64,000 bases of DNA, from the NCBI RefSeq assembly GCF_900110675.1, contig NZ_FOEN01000004.1:74294-138293 (forward strand), read 5' to 3'. The stretch comes from Ignavigranum ruoffiae (GTDB lineage: Bacteria; Bacillota; Bacilli; Lactobacillales; Aerococcaceae). The position numbers and the translations under genes were made by a program. Positions 52,384 through 61,445 of the stretch are shown here, one piece after another; the first letter of the stretch is position 1; each line of letters starts with the position of its first letter. The notes beneath the pieces are model-generated. The model searched no databases and was not told the origin of the DNA. It was given only the letters and a program-made list of their open reading frames with translations.

Positions 52384-53076
52384 ATGCGAATATACATTGT
52401 CGAAGATGATCCGGTAATCCAAGAACGTTTAGAAGAAGCACTAAAGAAATGGCATTATCAGGTAGAAGTGAGCCAAGATTTCAATAATATCTTAGCTGAA
52501 GTTCAAAGCTTCGATCCTCATTTAATTCTTTTGGATATTGTCTTGCCCGTCTTTAATGGTTATTACTGGTGTGAAGAAATTCGAAAAACATCGAACATCC
52601 CGATTATTTTTATTTCATCCCGGGCAGAAAAGATGGATATTGTGATGGCCGTACAGATGGGGGCAGATGACTATATAACCAAACCCTTCGATTTAGAGAT
52701 TGTGATTGCTAAGATTCAAGCTTTGTTGCGTCGGACTTATGATTTTGGGCCCGATCATGGCTATTTGACCTGGCAAGCTCTAAGCTTGATTCCCGACCAA
52801 GCCTTACTTCGTTATGCTGATCAGGAGCTGGTCTTAAGTCGAACGGAATTGATGATTATGGAGGCGCTGTTTGTGGGTCAGGGAGCTTTTGTCAGTCGCA
52901 ATAAAATTATTGAGAAGTGCTGGCAGAGTGATGATTATATTGACGATAATACCCTCTCTGTCAATATGACGCGATTAAGAAAGAAATTGACGTCGATTGG
53001 TTTAGACCAATTAATTCTCACCAAAAAAGGCTTAGGCTATGGATTAAATTCAGAAAGCGGGCAAATCAATGGCTAA
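52384..53076 (+). CDS. OmpR-family response regulator (BceR-like)
   Basis: About 230 residues: a receiver domain with acidic pocket EDD (7-9), phospho-acceptor Asp51 in LLDIVLP and the KPF lysine, then a winged-helix DNA-binding domain from about 130. Start: ATG 52384 gives the usual MRIYIVEDD N-terminus; GTG 52372 in frame lies directly on the AGGAG. The gene overlaps the histidine kinase gene by eight bases. With the ABC transporter downstream it forms a Bce-type module for sensing and removing cell-wall-active peptides (antimicrobial peptides, bacitracin-like compounds). Confidence 0.93.
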   Translation: MRIYIVEDDPVIQERLEEALKKWHYQVEVSQDFNNILAEVQSFDPHLILLDIVLPVFNGYYWCEEIRKTSNIPIIFISSRAEKMDIVMAVQMGADDYITKPFDLEIVIAKIQALLRRTYDFGPDHGYLTWQALSLIPDQALLRYADQELVLSRTELMIMEALFVGQGAFVSRNKIIEKCWQSDDYIDDNTLSVNMTRLRKKLTSIGLDQLILTKKGLGYGLNSESGQING

Positions 53077-53983
53077 TTGGCAAAAATTTCTAAAAAGTAA
53101 AAGACAGTGGTGGGGAAGTTTTGCTTTGTTTCATCTCACTTTCCTGTTAGTCTCACTCTTGCTGTATCAAAATCTGTTGCTATTTATTTATGTGCTAGTC
53201 CTTAATAGCTTTCTGAGTCTAGTCTACTTAGTCTTGGCCTATCCTTATTATCAAGAGCAGCTATCCACTCAAAAACAAATGCATCAACTGAAAAAAGAAC
53301 ATCGAAACTTGCAAGATCAATGGTATCAATTTAAGTCCGATTTAAGTTCTTACTTCTTAATTTGGATTCATCAAATTAAAACGCCGATTACTGCGGTCAT
53401 GTTATTAGCTGCTGAAGAAGAACCCAGCCGCCAAACCCTCAACGATATTCGCATCCAAACTTTACGGATTGATAATTATACTCAGACAGCCTTAAATTAC
53501 CTTAAGTTATTGGATGAAGAAGTGGCTTTGGATTTGACGGACATTGATTTAGATCAAGTGCTTCGTAAGATTATTAAATATTATGCGCCTTTATTTATTG
53601 AGGCTCAGATCCATTTGAACTTTAGTCCCAGCCAGGCAATCGTGGTAACTGATGGACAATGGTTAACGATTCTGCTAGAGCAATTAATTGATAATGCTGT
53701 CAAGTATAGTCCGCAGGGACAGATAGACATCTATTATCAGACTGAGGAGCGGGCTTTAGTTATTCAAGATAGTGGTCGTGGAATTCACCCCCACGACCTG
53801 CCTTTGATTTTCTCCAAAGGATATGCTGGGATGAATGGACGTTTAAATAAGAAATCGACCGGTGTTGGCCTTTACATTGTCCAGGTAATTGCTCAAAGAC
53901 TGCAATTGGAGATTAAAGTTGAATCTAAATTGAAGCAAGGCAGCAAATTTTTAATCTATTTTCCTAAGAATTCTATCGGCTAA
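53069..53983 (+). CDS. Intramembrane-sensing histidine kinase (BceS-like)
   Basis: 304 residues. Two membrane segments (about 15-34 and 37-58) with only a few residues between them leave no extracellular sensor domain, the hallmark of intramembrane-sensing kinases. The phospho-acceptor His101 is in IWIHQIKTPITAVML. The ATPase domain shows QLIDNAVKYSPQG, DSGRGIHPHDLP and STGVGLYIVQ. BceS-type kinases have no ligand-binding domain and are switched on by the ABC transporter. It is translated with the regulator through an eight-base overlap. Confidence 0.93.
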   Translation: MANWQKFLKSKRQWWGSFALFHLTFLLVSLLLYQNLLLFIYVLVLNSFLSLVYLVLAYPYYQEQLSTQKQMHQLKKEHRNLQDQWYQFKSDLSSYFLIWIHQIKTPITAVMLLAAEEEPSRQTLNDIRIQTLRIDNYTQTALNYLKLLDEEVALDLTDIDLDQVLRKIIKYYAPLFIEAQIHLNFSPSQAIVVTDGQWLTILLEQLIDNAVKYSPQGQIDIYYQTEERALVIQDSGRGIHPHDLPLIFSKGYAGMNGRLNKKSTGVGLYIVQVIAQRLQLEIKVESKLKQGSKFLIYFPKNSIG

Positions 53984-54102
53984 GATTTCTATAATAGCTA
54001 ATCTTTCAATAATGTAAGATTCTAAGTCAAAGTGTCACTTTAGATAAAGGCAAGCGGTGGTTGGATCCGTTAAGATAGGATTATCAGAAAAGGAGTGAGA
54101 CG

Positions 54103-54864
54103 ATGACTTTATTAGAAGTAAATCATTTAAAGAAAGTTTATGGCGATCAACACTCAGTTCAAACCGAAGCACTTTCTAAAGTTAGTTTTACCGTCAATCA
54201 AGGCGAGTTTGTGGCTATTATGGGCGAATCTGGTTCTGGCAAATCAACCTTATTGAATATTATTGCCAGCTTGGATCACGCTACCGCAGGCTCGGTTATT
54301 CTTAACGGGCGGAATCTAAGTAAGATTAAAGCCAAAGATTTAGCTCGTTTCCGTCGGGAAGAATTAGGTTTTGTCTTTCAACAGTTTAATCTGTTAAATA
54401 GCTTTAGTAATCGGGATAATGTTTTGTTGCCTTTAGTTTTGTCGGGGGTCAATCAAAGTGAAATGAATCAGCAGCTGATGTCACTGGTGAATCTGTTAGG
54501 TTTAGCCGATATCTTAGATAAATATCCCTATCAAATTTCTGGCGGTCAACAACAAAGGGTGGCGATTGCTCGGGCCATGATTAGTCAACCTTCATTGCTT
54601 CTGGCGGATGAACCGACCGGCGCTCTAGACTCCAAATCGAGTCAAGTTATTTTAGATTTATTTAGCCAATTGCAAAAAGCGGGGCAGACGATCTTAATGG
54701 TAACCCATTCTTTAACCGCCGCTGCTTATGCAGACCGGGTATTATTTATTAAAGATGGGATTGTCTATAACGAGATTTACAAGGGTGGCGAGAGTCAGCG
54801 TCAGTTCTTTAATCGCATTAATCAGTCACTCGAAGTTATAAGTGCAGGTGAAGCTCATGAGTAG
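54103..54864 (+). CDS. ABC transporter ATP-binding protein (BceA-like)
   Basis: 253 residues of the MacB/BceA subfamily: Walker [10 protein letters not shown] (near residue 43), Q-loop FVFQQFNLL, signature SGGQQQRVAIARA and Walker B LLLADEPTGALDS. It pairs with the large permease that follows (eight-base overlap) and is separated from the kinase gene by 119 bp. That gap may hold a regulator-dependent promoter, as BceR-type operators lie before the transporter genes, but I could not identify repeats with confidence. Confidence 0.93.
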   Translation: MTLLEVNHLKKVYGDQHSVQTEALSKVSFTVNQGEFVAIMGESGSGKSTLLNIIASLDHATAGSVILNGRNLSKIKAKDLARFRREELGFVFQQFNLLNSFSNRDNVLLPLVLSGVNQSEMNQQLMSLVNLLGLADILDKYPYQISGGQQQRVAIARAMISQPSLLLADEPTGALDSKSSQVILDLFSQLQKAGQTILMVTHSLTAAAYADRVLFIKDGIVYNEIYKGGESQRQFFNRINQSLEVISAGEAHE

Positions 54865-56830
54865 ACATCTATTATGGGGCCTTGCCCGGCGAAATCTTCT
54901 GGCCCACCGTCAATGGGAAGCCCCTTTTGTGATGGCCAGTTCTTTGATGGTGGCTCTGTTCTATATCGTTCTTTCATTAATTAATAATCCATACATCACT
55001 CGCGAGCACACTGATCTTAAGAGTTTACTTTATTTGGGGATTATTCTTGTCGGCTTGTTTACCATTGTCTTTATCCTCTATGCCAATCGATTGGCGATAA
55101 AGACACGAAGCTCGGAGTTTGCCCTTTATCAAGTCATGGGTTTGGAGCAAGGACACATGATTAAGCTATTGGGGCTGGAGACTTTGTTGAAATTTGGCTT
55201 GACCAGTCTCTTTGGTCTGATCGGTGGCCATCTTTTTGGGGTATTAATCTTTATGAGTTTAAAACACTTGATTCATGCCCAAGCAATGTCGATGGGTGAC
55301 TACCAATGGAGTTGGACTGTGTTTGCTTACGCTTTAGCCTTTGTCGCAGTCACATTCTTATTACTCTTCTTATTAAATGCCTGGCGAATTTGGCGAGTGA
55401 ATCCAATGGAATTGATGCGTCAAGCCAAGGCCGGTCAAGCACCGCCACGTAATCGTTGGTTGGTCCTGGTTCTTGGTTTAGCACTATTAGCTTATGGCTA
55501 TTATTTAGCGCTGGTTACCAAAGGGAATTTACAATCCGTCTTGACCTTTCTCTTAGCAGCCATCCTAGTGATGTTAGCCAGTTATTTGCTTTTTGAAAGT
55601 TTGTCAGTATTTATCCTGAACGCATTAAAGCGCAAGAAGTCTTATTATTATCGGGCTGAGAACTTCTTTTCCTTGTCAGGCATGCTTTATCGAATACGCG
55701 CGAATGCCATGGGTTTGGCGAGTGTATGTATTATGTTAACCGGTCTGATTATCACCTTAGGGACGACCGTAACGGTCTATCGGAATGTCGATCAGACGAT
55801 TGATGCTAACTCACCGAAGGATTATATGGTTGAGGGCGTCCAACTGCCGATAGATTTAACTGAGGCAGAATTGGACCAGCAAGTTGAGCAACTTAAACAG
55901 GATGTACAGGAGATTCATCAAGAACTGGGTCAGTCAGTGCAACCTTTGGCTTATTTCCAAAGTCTACTCCTGGTTCTAGATGAAGAGGGGAGGTTAACGC
56001 CGGCCGATGGCTTCTCGATAAATGACTCGAATCTGCGCTTGATCTATTTAGAAGATAGCAAACACTTTAATGCGCGGACGGGGGAAAACTACCAGCCAGC
56101 TGACAATGAGTTGCTTTTCTATAGTGATAGTCCGGCGGCAAAGAAATTAACCCAACTTTCGATTGACCAAACGAACTATCAATTAGTTCCTATCCAAAGT
56201 CAATTGCCAAAGAATATCGCTTTTGAAAGTTATCTACTGGTAGTGAAAGATTATTCATCATTACAAGAAATCAGTCAGCAGCTAGGATCCAAAGAATTTC
56301 CACAGGAATACAAAGTCAATTTAGGTTGGGATAATATAGATGGCGATGAGACCTACCGTCAGACTGTAGAAGATGCCTTACGGGCGAAGGGTTATTCGAT
56401 TAGAATCAATTCTAAATCAAGTTTACGGGCAGATCTTTATAGTATGTATGGAGGCTTGGTCTTTATTGGGATCCTCGTTTCGATTGTCTTCTTAATCGGT
56501 ACGATTCTGGTCACTTATTATAAACAATTGAGTGAGGGACAAGAAGATCAAGGAAATTATCGGATATTGAGACAAGTGGGCTTAGACGAAACTTTAATTC
56601 AGAAAGTCTTGAAGAAACAAATTATTTGGCTCTTCTTCCTTCCTTTATTAGTAGCTTGCTTACATACTTTAGTGGCCAGTAAATTAGTTTCTCGTCTCTT
56701 AATGACGATTGGGATTTATGATTATCAGTTCTTCTTAATCTCTCTGCTATTAACGGTGTTAGCAATCGTCTTTATCTATTATGTGGTCTATAAGCTAACT
56801 TCGCGAGTTTATTATCACTTGGTAAGATAA
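54857..56830 (+). CDS. ABC transporter permease with large extracellular domain (BceB-like, FtsX family)
   Basis: About 657 residues with ten predicted membrane segments. A large extracellular domain (about 300-515) lies between segments 7 and 8, the distinguishing mark of BceB-type permeases that sense peptide antibiotics and signal to the kinase. FtsX-like regions are near residues 45-200 and 530-650. The frame is open from GTG 54842, but ATG 54857 after GGTGA is chosen and overlaps the ATPase gene. The operon ends before a hairpin at 56878-56931. Confidence 0.92.
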   Translation: MSRHLLWGLARRNLLAHRQWEAPFVMASSLMVALFYIVLSLINNPYITREHTDLKSLLYLGIILVGLFTIVFILYANRLAIKTRSSEFALYQVMGLEQGHMIKLLGLETLLKFGLTSLFGLIGGHLFGVLIFMSLKHLIHAQAMSMGDYQWSWTVFAYALAFVAVTFLLLFLLNAWRIWRVNPMELMRQAKAGQAPPRNRWLVLVLGLALLAYGYYLALVTKGNLQSVLTFLLAAILVMLASYLLFESLSVFILNALKRKKSYYYRAENFFSLSGMLYRIRANAMGLASVCIMLTGLIITLGTTVTVYRNVDQTIDANSPKDYMVEGVQLPIDLTEAELDQQVEQLKQDVQEIHQELGQSVQPLAYFQSLLLVLDEEGRLTPADGFSINDSNLRLIYLEDSKHFNARTGENYQPADNELLFYSDSPAAKKLTQLSIDQTNYQLVPIQSQLPKNIAFESYLLVVKDYSSLQEISQQLGSKEFPQEYKVNLGWDNIDGDETYRQTVEDALRAKGYSIRINSKSSLRADLYSMYGGLVFIGILVSIVFLIGTILVTYYKQLSEGQEDQGNYRILRQVGLDETLIQKVLKKQIIWLFFLPLLVACLHTLVASKLVSRLLMTIGIYDYQFFLISLLLTVLAIVFIYYVVYKLTSRVYYHLVR

Positions 56831-56877
56831 GCGAGCCAAAAATTAGCCCGATTATTTGAGCACAAATATAAAAAATA

Positions 56878-56931
56878 AAAACCGAATCGTTATGAGCACA
56901 ATTAGTTTCTTGTCTCGTAATGATTCGGTTT
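56878..56931. terminator. Hairpin between convergent genes
   Basis: AAAACCGAATC-TTA-GAG pairs with CTC-TAA-GATTCGGTTT; short A/T tracts lie on both sides, so it can act for both strands. Confidence 0.75.
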
Positions 56932-56994
56932 ATAGTTTGATCAAAGTATCATTGTCATAGAGCGAGGCACTTAGCCTGACATGATAAATGTCGG

Positions 56995-57675
56995 TCAAGA
57001 TTCAAAGTCTATTGAGAATTGATTCCAAGGTTCAAGCCTAGGGGGCAAACTGTTCACTTGAATCAGGCGATCTTGAGTCGGATGTTTGAAGCTTAATTGA
57101 TAGGCCCATAGGGCAATTTGTTGACCGACTTGATTGAAGTCTGCTCCATATTTTTGGTCGCCATAAAGTGGGTGGCCGATATGTGCCATTTGTACACGTA
57201 TTTGATGGGAGCGCCCAGTTTCTAACTGGACTTCGATGAGAGAATATGGGGCTTGATAAGCGATTCTTCGATAATGGAGAATCGCTTTTTTGCTGTGAGG
57301 GTAATCAGCGCCAACAACCCGTGATTGGTTATGTTTACGGTCTTTATACAGATAATGGGTCAGTGATTGCTCAGCGAATTTACTTTGACCATGGACAATG
57401 GCCAGATATTTTCGCTTGACCTTTTGTTTCTGTAGTTCTTTAGCCAATCGGCTGGCTGCTTTGGAAGTTTTCGCAAAGACCATGGCGCCTCCTACTGGTC
57501 GGTCCAAGCGATGAACCAAGGCTAAATAAACATTGCCTGGTTTGTGATCACGTTTTTTTATATAGTCTTTGATTGCTGTGAGCAAATCAAGGTCATGGGA
57601 ATCGTCAGCCTGGACGGGCATATTGATTGGTTTCTCCACGCAAAATAGGTGATTATCTTCGTATAGAATTTTCAT
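56995..57675 (-). CDS. RluA/RluD-family RNA pseudouridine synthase
   Basis: 226 residues. The catalytic Asp is in VHRLDRPVGGAMVFAKT (motif II), motif I is at NMPVQADDSHDLDLL, and GRSHQIRVQMAHIGHPLYGD is motif III. No S4 domain is present, so it is the short form found in many Firmicutes, acting on rRNA or tRNA of unknown position. Start: ATG 57675 is chosen since AAAGGAG precedes it; the frame continues upstream to 57693. Confidence 0.93.
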   Translation of the reverse strand: MKILYEDNHLFCVEKPINMPVQADDSHDLDLLTAIKDYIKKRDHKPGNVYLALVHRLDRPVGGAMVFAKTSKAASRLAKELQKQKVKRKYLAIVHGQSKFAEQSLTHYLYKDRKHNQSRVVGADYPHSKKAILHYRRIAYQAPYSLIEVQLETGRSHQIRVQMAHIGHPLYGDQKYGADFNQVGQQIALWAYQLSFKHPTQDRLIQVNSLPPRLEPWNQFSIDFES

Positions 57676-57836
57676 TGTGAAAACTCCTTTCACTATCCTT
57701 CCCTATCATTGTAAAAGAAGGGAATAATAATACAAGGGAATAATAGATAAATCACAATAGGATGAGAGATTCTTATACTATTTAAGATATAAATGAGTTA
57801 AAAACGTTTGATTTTAATCTTTTTATAATTTTTCTC

Positions 57837-57865
57837 TTGACAATCTAATCTGTTTCGATTAATTT
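57837..57865 (+). promoter_or_regulatory. oppA promoter
   Basis: TTGACA (57837-57842), 17-bp spacer and TAATTT (57860-57865), 30 bp before the oppA start. No clear CodY box was recognised. Confidence 0.6.
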
Positions 57866-57894
57866 AGATACATAACAATTACGGAGGGAATTTT

Positions 57895-59511
57895 ATGAAA
57901 AAACTATTAAAGAAATTGATTGCCCTTGGGGTAGCTAGTTTATCCCTGTCGCCGCTTGTTAATCTTGTTCCAGTCGCTTCGGCTCAAGAACAAGTATTAA
58001 ATATTTCGACTTCTGCTGAACCGCCAACCATTGACCCTGCTTTAGCAACAGATTCAACGTCAGGATCAATTCTTAGAAATGTCTTTGAAGGATTGACTGT
58101 TGTTTCTCCGGAGGGAGAAGTTCAACCGGGAGCAGCGGAATCCTGGGAAGTTTCTGACGATGGTTTAGTCTATACCTTTAAATTAAGAGAAGGAAATAAG
58201 TGGTCTAATGGAGATCCAGTAACGGCTCAGGACTTTGAGTTCGCTTGGAAACGGGTATTAAATCCTGAGACAGCTTCTCAATATGCTTCAATCATGTTCC
58301 CGATTAAGGGCGCTGAAGCTTATAACTCTGGCGAAGGAAAAGTTGAGGACGTAGGTATTAAAGCTGTAGATGAATCAACTTTAGAAGTTACCTTGGTAGC
58401 GCCGACGGCTTACTTCCTTGAATTGCCTGCTTTCTATAGCTTCATGCCAGTTAACCAAAAAGTCGTGGAAGGCGATGAAAATTGGGCCATGGAAGCTGGG
58501 GAGGCCTATGTCACAAATGGTGCTTTTAAATTAGAAACTTGGAACCACAATTCTGACTATGTCTTAACCAAGAACGATCAGTACTGGGATAAAGATAATG
58601 TAAAATTAGATCAAGTGAATGTTAAGATTATCGAATCTGAAGCGACTGCTAATGCTGAATTCCAAGCAGGTAGCATTGACTACCTAGGTTCACCTTATTC
58701 ACCAGTTTCTTTAGATAATATTGATCAATATCGTGCTGATGGTATCTTACAATCTGTACCTTATGCAGCCATCTATTGGTATAAACTAAATACCACTGAT
58801 GAAGTCTTATCGAATGTCAATATTCGTAAAGCCCTAGCTTTAGCGATTGACCGTCAAGGATTGATTGATAATGTCACTAAAGGGGAACAAATTCCAGCTT
58901 TAGGTTATATTCCACCAACCATTGAAGGGTTTGAAGAGGATCGTGGCTATCTAAAAGATGCTGATTTTGAGCAAGCCAAGGAACTCTTAGCTAAAGGTTT
59001 GGAAGAATTAGGTATGAAAGATCCGAGTGAATTAAATATTGAAATTTCAATTAATACCTCTGAAGCTCACTCAACCATTGCTCAATATATTCAAGAAGGT
59101 TGGTCCAAGAACTTAGGTATTAATGCAAGTATCCGTAACTCAGAATGGCAAGTATATTTAGATGAGTTATCAAACTTACAATATCAAGTGGGTCGTTTAG
59201 GCTGGATTGCCGACTTTAATGATGCTTCTACGTTCTTAGATATGTATCGTACAGCAGACACTGGAAATAACGATACAGGTTGGGAATCTGAAGAGTTTAA
59301 GAACAAGCTTGACGAAGCCAATCAAGAACAAGATCCTGAGAAACGTAAAGGACTCTTGTTAGAAGCTGAAGCGATGATTATGGAAGATTTACCGGTCATT
59401 CCTTTGTATTACTACACAAATAACTTCGTCGTCAAAGATGGCGTAGAAGGCATGCAACCGGATGCGCTTGGAAATATTAACTTGAAGAATGTTTCGATTA
59501 AGGCAGAATAA
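57895..59511 (+). CDS. oppA: Oligopeptide ABC transporter substrate-binding protein, no lipobox
   Basis: 538 residues of the SBP_bac_5 family: EPPTIDPALATDSTSGSI, VFEGLTV, the family stretch WSNGDPVTAQDFEFAWKRVLNP and DRQGLIDNV. It binds peptides outside the membrane and delivers them to OppBC. A signal peptide ends at VASA, cut before QEQ, and there is no cysteine in the N-terminal 60 residues, so the usual lipid anchor of Gram-positive SBPs is missing. The protein may be released or held by other means. GGAGGG precedes the start, and its codons are those of an abundant protein. Confidence 0.94.
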   Translation: MKKLLKKLIALGVASLSLSPLVNLVPVASAQEQVLNISTSAEPPTIDPALATDSTSGSILRNVFEGLTVVSPEGEVQPGAAESWEVSDDGLVYTFKLREGNKWSNGDPVTAQDFEFAWKRVLNPETASQYASIMFPIKGAEAYNSGEGKVEDVGIKAVDESTLEVTLVAPTAYFLELPAFYSFMPVNQKVVEGDENWAMEAGEAYVTNGAFKLETWNHNSDYVLTKNDQYWDKDNVKLDQVNVKIIESEATANAEFQAGSIDYLGSPYSPVSLDNIDQYRADGILQSVPYAAIYWYKLNTTDEVLSNVNIRKALALAIDRQGLIDNVTKGEQIPALGYIPPTIEGFEEDRGYLKDADFEQAKELLAKGLEELGMKDPSELNIEISINTSEAHSTIAQYIQEGWSKNLGINASIRNSEWQVYLDELSNLQYQVGRLGWIADFNDASTFLDMYRTADTGNNDTGWESEEFKNKLDEANQEQDPEKRKGLLLEAEAMIMEDLPVIPLYYYTNNFVVKDGVEGMQPDALGNINLKNVSIKAE

Positions 59512-59533
59512 GCAAGTCTTGCGATGTGTTCGG

Positions 59534-59556
59534 ATGCACGGGTTAACCCCGTGCAT
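59534..59556 (+). other. Stable intercistronic hairpin between oppA and oppB
   Basis: ATGCACGGG (59534-59542) pairs with CCCGTGCAT (59548-59556) around TTAAC. No T-run follows, so it probably protects the oppA 3' end from exonucleases and lets oppA be made in excess over the membrane components. Confidence 0.65.
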
Positions 59557-59581
59557 TCCTTATAGTTAGAAGGGATATATT

Positions 59582-60514
59582 ATGACAAAGTTTATAATTA
59601 AACGTATCGGGTATATGCTATTAGCTTTATTTTTAATTGTGACGATTACCTTTTTGATGATGCGACTCGCACCGGGTAATCCTTTTGCTGGTGAACAACA
59701 ACATATGACTCCGGCAATTCAACAACAACTGAATGAAGCCTATGGTTTGGATGATCCCTGGTATGTTCAATATGGTAATTATATAAAAGATGTCTCACAA
59801 TTTAATTTTGGTGAATCGATGAAATATCGGGGACGTTCAACCAACGATATGATTGCGGAATCCTTCCCGGTATCGCTGGCTTTGGGTGGCCAGTCGCTCT
59901 TCATCGCTATTGGTTTAGGTGTTTTACTAGGGGTTATCTCGGCCATGTATCATAATCGAACGGGTGACTATTTGGCGACGATTATTGCCGTCTTAGGTAT
60001 TTCGGTCCCATCCTTTATTGTCGCTGGTTTGCTTCAATATGTCTTTGGTTTGAAACTTCATTGGTTGCCGATCTCTGGCTGGACTTCATGGGCCAACCGG
60101 ATTCTGCCTTCGCTAGCTTTAGGATTGGGTTATATGGGGAATATTGCCAAGATGACCCGCTCTTCTTTATTAGAGCAGAATACTTCGGAATATGTGAAGT
60201 TAGCTCGGGCCAAAGGTCTTAAGAAATGGGGCGTAGTCTTTAAGCATTCGCTGAGAAACGCTTTGCTTCCTGTCATTACCTATTTAGGGCCTCTAACTGC
60301 TGGGATTGTGACCGGTTCATTCGTTGTTGAGAATATCTTTGCGATTCCTGGTTTAGGGCGTCACTTTGTGACATCGATTAATAATCGGGATTATACGGTA
60401 ATTATGGGAACAACGGTCTTTTATGCAATTTTGTTATTGTTTGCTGTGCTCATCGTGGATATCTTGTATGTCTTAGTCGATCCGCGGATTCAATTGGAAG
60501 GAGCTGACGATTAA
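59582..60514 (+). CDS. oppB: Oligopeptide ABC transporter permease
   Basis: 310 residues with six membrane segments. The N-terminus FIIKRIGYMLLALFLIVTITFLMMRLAPGNP is the DppB/OppB signature, and the EAA loop that docks on the ATPases is in EYVKLARAKGLKKWGVVFKHSLRNALLPV. It forms the channel with OppC. AGAAGGG precedes the start. Confidence 0.96.
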   Translation: MTKFIIKRIGYMLLALFLIVTITFLMMRLAPGNPFAGEQQHMTPAIQQQLNEAYGLDDPWYVQYGNYIKDVSQFNFGESMKYRGRSTNDMIAESFPVSLALGGQSLFIAIGLGVLLGVISAMYHNRTGDYLATIIAVLGISVPSFIVAGLLQYVFGLKLHWLPISGWTSWANRILPSLALGLGYMGNIAKMTRSSLLEQNTSEYVKLARAKGLKKWGVVFKHSLRNALLPVITYLGPLTAGIVTGSFVVENIFAIPGLGRHFVTSINNRDYTVIMGTTVFYAILLLFAVLIVDILYVLVDPRIQLEGADD

Positions 60515-60515
60515 G

Positions 60516-61436
60516 ATGCAAGAAGAAGTGATGGATTCAAATAAATTTGAAATGGTCGGCATTCGCCAAGAAGAGACGGATGTCCTCAGTGCCAAATCGA
60601 TTTCTTTTTGGGGAACAGTTTGGCGGACCTTTGTTCGTAATAAATTAGCCATTACCGGACTTATCATCTTATTAGTGGTAATGTTAATGGCTTTGATTGT
60701 ACCTGAAATTTGGCGTTATAGTTATAGTGAGCAGACGGGGATTTATAATCATGCACCGAATGCTGATTTTCTATTTGGCACGGACAATTTGGGTCGCGAT
60801 ATTTTTGTCCGTTCATGGGTCGGTGCTCGAATTTCTCTGGCCATCGGTTTGTCAGCAGCAGCTATCGATGTGATTATTGGTGTCCTTTGGGGCAGCGTCG
60901 CCGGCATCGTTGGAGGTAAAGTCGATAATTTTATGATGCGTGTTGCTGATATCTTAACCGCTGTTCCTTACTTGTTGGTAGTTATCTTGCTTTTGGTTGT
61001 TATGGATCAAGGTCTCTTCCCAATGATCGTAGCCCTGTCGATTACCGGTTGGGTTCGGATGGCTCGGATTGTTCGTGGAGAGGTCATGTCGATTAAGAAC
61101 CAAGAGTATGTTCTGGCAGCGCGTACCTTAGGGGCAGATACTAAACACTTAATTCGTAAGCATTTAATTCCCAATTCCTTAGGATCTATCATTGTGACCA
61201 TGACCTTGACTATTCCTGCCGCTATCTTTACCGAGTCTTTCTTAAGTTATATCGGTCTTGGAGTGACTCCGCCGATGGCCTCTTGGGGAACCATGGCTTC
61301 CGAGGGTAATGAAGCAATTATGACAGCGCCTTGGCGTTTATTCTTCCCGGCTCTACTGATTTCAATTACCATTTTTGCATTTAATGCGGTCGGCGATGGA
61401 TTACGTGATGCGCTCGATCCGAAGTTGAGAAAGTAG
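60516..61436 (+). CDS. oppC: Oligopeptide ABC transporter permease
   Basis: 306 residues with a cytoplasmic N-terminal tail, six membrane segments (first at about 50-70), the periplasmic-loop-like HAPNADFLFGTDNLGRDIF and the EAA loop EYVLAARTLGADTKHLIRKHLIPN. It is the partner of OppB. It starts one base after oppB; GAAGGAG lies inside the oppB end. Confidence 0.96.
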   Translation: MQEEVMDSNKFEMVGIRQEETDVLSAKSISFWGTVWRTFVRNKLAITGLIILLVVMLMALIVPEIWRYSYSEQTGIYNHAPNADFLFGTDNLGRDIFVRSWVGARISLAIGLSAAAIDVIIGVLWGSVAGIVGGKVDNFMMRVADILTAVPYLLVVILLLVVMDQGLFPMIVALSITGWVRMARIVRGEVMSIKNQEYVLAARTLGADTKHLIRKHLIPNSLGSIIVTMTLTIPAAIFTESFLSYIGLGVTPPMASWGTMASEGNEAIMTAPWRLFFPALLISITIFAFNAVGDGLRDALDPKLRK

Positions 61437-61445
61437 GGGAAGAGA

